This document shows positions 5,582 through 6,094 of a stretch of 6,094 nt of DNA, piece by piece. Every line of letters begins with the position of its first letter. Positions within the stretch are counted from its first letter, which is position 1. The notes beneath the pieces are model-generated. The model was given only the letters and a program-made list of their open reading frames with translations. It was not told the DNA's origin and did no database searches. The position numbers were made by a program, and so were the translations under genes. This DNA comes from Chloroflexi bacterium RBG_13_51_18 (GTDB lineage: Bacteria > Chloroflexota > Dehalococcoidia > Dehalococcoidales > RBG-16-60-22), in contig MGMR01000031.1 in assembly GCA_001796495.1 (NCBI GenBank), forward strand, positions 2,214-8,307. The letters run 5' to 3'.

Positions 5582-6094
5582 TTAAACCGGCTCTATAGTA
5601 TGAAAGCGCATCACTACGCGCCAGTCTTCGCTTTCGTGAAGCATGGTCTCTTCTGCCTCCCTGACCAGTGCAGTAAATTCATCATGGTTCCGGGCATCGG
5701 CTATTTTCATTTTCAGTTCCTTCAGATGCCGCACCATCTCTGCAGAGCGCATCGAATTTCTCAAGTAGTCGCGGTGGGTCCGGATAGCAGTGATGCTGGC
5801 GGCAATCGCTGGGAATATGACTGCCATAAACGCGAAAACGCTCTCAAGTAATTCATTGCCTACACTAAGCACGTGGAGTAAAGCCGCACCGATGGTAAGC
5901 CCGAATAACGCATAGCTGGCAGCCGTCATATACCGGTGTCTGCGGTGGTGGCGTTCGTGTGTGTCTTCATGATAGTGCGCCTGGTCTTCAATCCATGCCT
6001 CGCATAAAAAGTTTTTCACTTCTTCAAACGGTAATTCTTCTGTACCATCCCATCGGGGTCGTTTGCGCCAGGCAGAGGTAAAGGCGATTACCTT
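5582..6094 (-). CDS. Two-TM membrane protein, SLATT/DUF4231-like C-terminal part (5' end beyond window)
   Basis: The frame is open from the window edge to a TAA at 5582, giving 170 visible residues; the N-terminus is missing. A GTG at 6019 is unlikely to be the start, because the 25 codons above it are open and look protein-like (AFTSAWRKRPRWDG), with no good ribosome binding site. Features in order are a Trp-containing amphipathic lead (CEAWIEDQ), a His/Arg-rich stretch (HERHHRRHR), membrane helix one (about 57-77 of the fragment), a short loop, helix two (about 84-104), and a long charged helix. The end carries HESEDWRVVMRFHTIEP. Two closely spaced helices followed by a cytosolic coiled helix match the plan of SLATT-type effectors, thought to act as membrane-perturbing pores in conflict systems. 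This assignment rests on layout and motif style rather than on a firm signature. It precedes the AAA+/RyR gene by 50 bp. Confidence 0.8.
   Translation of the reverse strand, partial: KVIAFTSAWRKRPRWDGTEELPFEEVKNFLCEAWIEDQAHYHEDTHERHHRRHRYMTAASYALFGLTIGAALLHVLSVGNELLESVFAFMAVIFPAIAASITAIRTHRDYLRNSMRSAEMVRHLKELKMKIADARNHDEFTALVREAEETMLHESEDWRVVMRFHTIEPV

Noticed and set aside
5582..6019. Complete 145-residue gene starting at GTG 6019
   Set aside because: The frame stays open for 25 more codons to the window edge with protein-like sequence, and no good ribosome binding site precedes the GTG, so the gene is treated as partial.

Overview
All supported genes lie on the minus strand, so transcription runs from high to low coordinates. 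The window has two parts: a housekeeping block (1 to about 2735) and an accessory block (2844 to 6094). A bacterium is certain from the type A RNase P RNA and the consensus-like sigma-70 promoter. The mix of a CtpA-type protease, rnpB, RNase HI and a coiled-coil zinc-ribbon protein, with moderate GC, would fit an anaerobic Chloroflexota (Dehalococcoidia-like) genome. That assignment is inference from gene content and protein style only.

Housekeeping block, in transcription order: a coiled-coil C4 zinc-ribbon protein (2735-2040); RNase HI (rnhA, to 1624), whose likely start lies within a few bases of the preceding stop; a well-formed promoter (1613-1585) that drives the RNase P RNA gene rnpB (1579-1191); and an S41 C-terminal processing protease (1138 to the window edge), cut off at its C-terminus. 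The rnpB gene carries two nearly identical 33-nt palindromic hairpins, plus a third short hairpin with the same 7-nt arms. This looks like a small dispersed palindrome copied into variable loops of the RNA.

Accessory block: the gene transcribed first runs off the right edge. Its visible C-terminal 170 residues have two membrane helices and resemble SLATT/DUF4231-type two-TM effectors of nucleotide-signalling and conflict systems. Fifty bases downstream, with a strong ribosome binding site, begins an 895-residue protein of unusual architecture: a ribokinase/PfkB-like N-terminal domain lacking the usual catalytic GxGD motif, a complete AAA+ ATPase module, and two tandem RyR (ryanodine-receptor-type) domains with a basic tail. 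I read the pair as a candidate sensor-ATPase plus membrane-effector system. Its function (defence, stress response or other) is not shown by the sequence. The 108-bp gap between this block and the zinc-ribbon gene has a weak promoter candidate and no convincing terminator.
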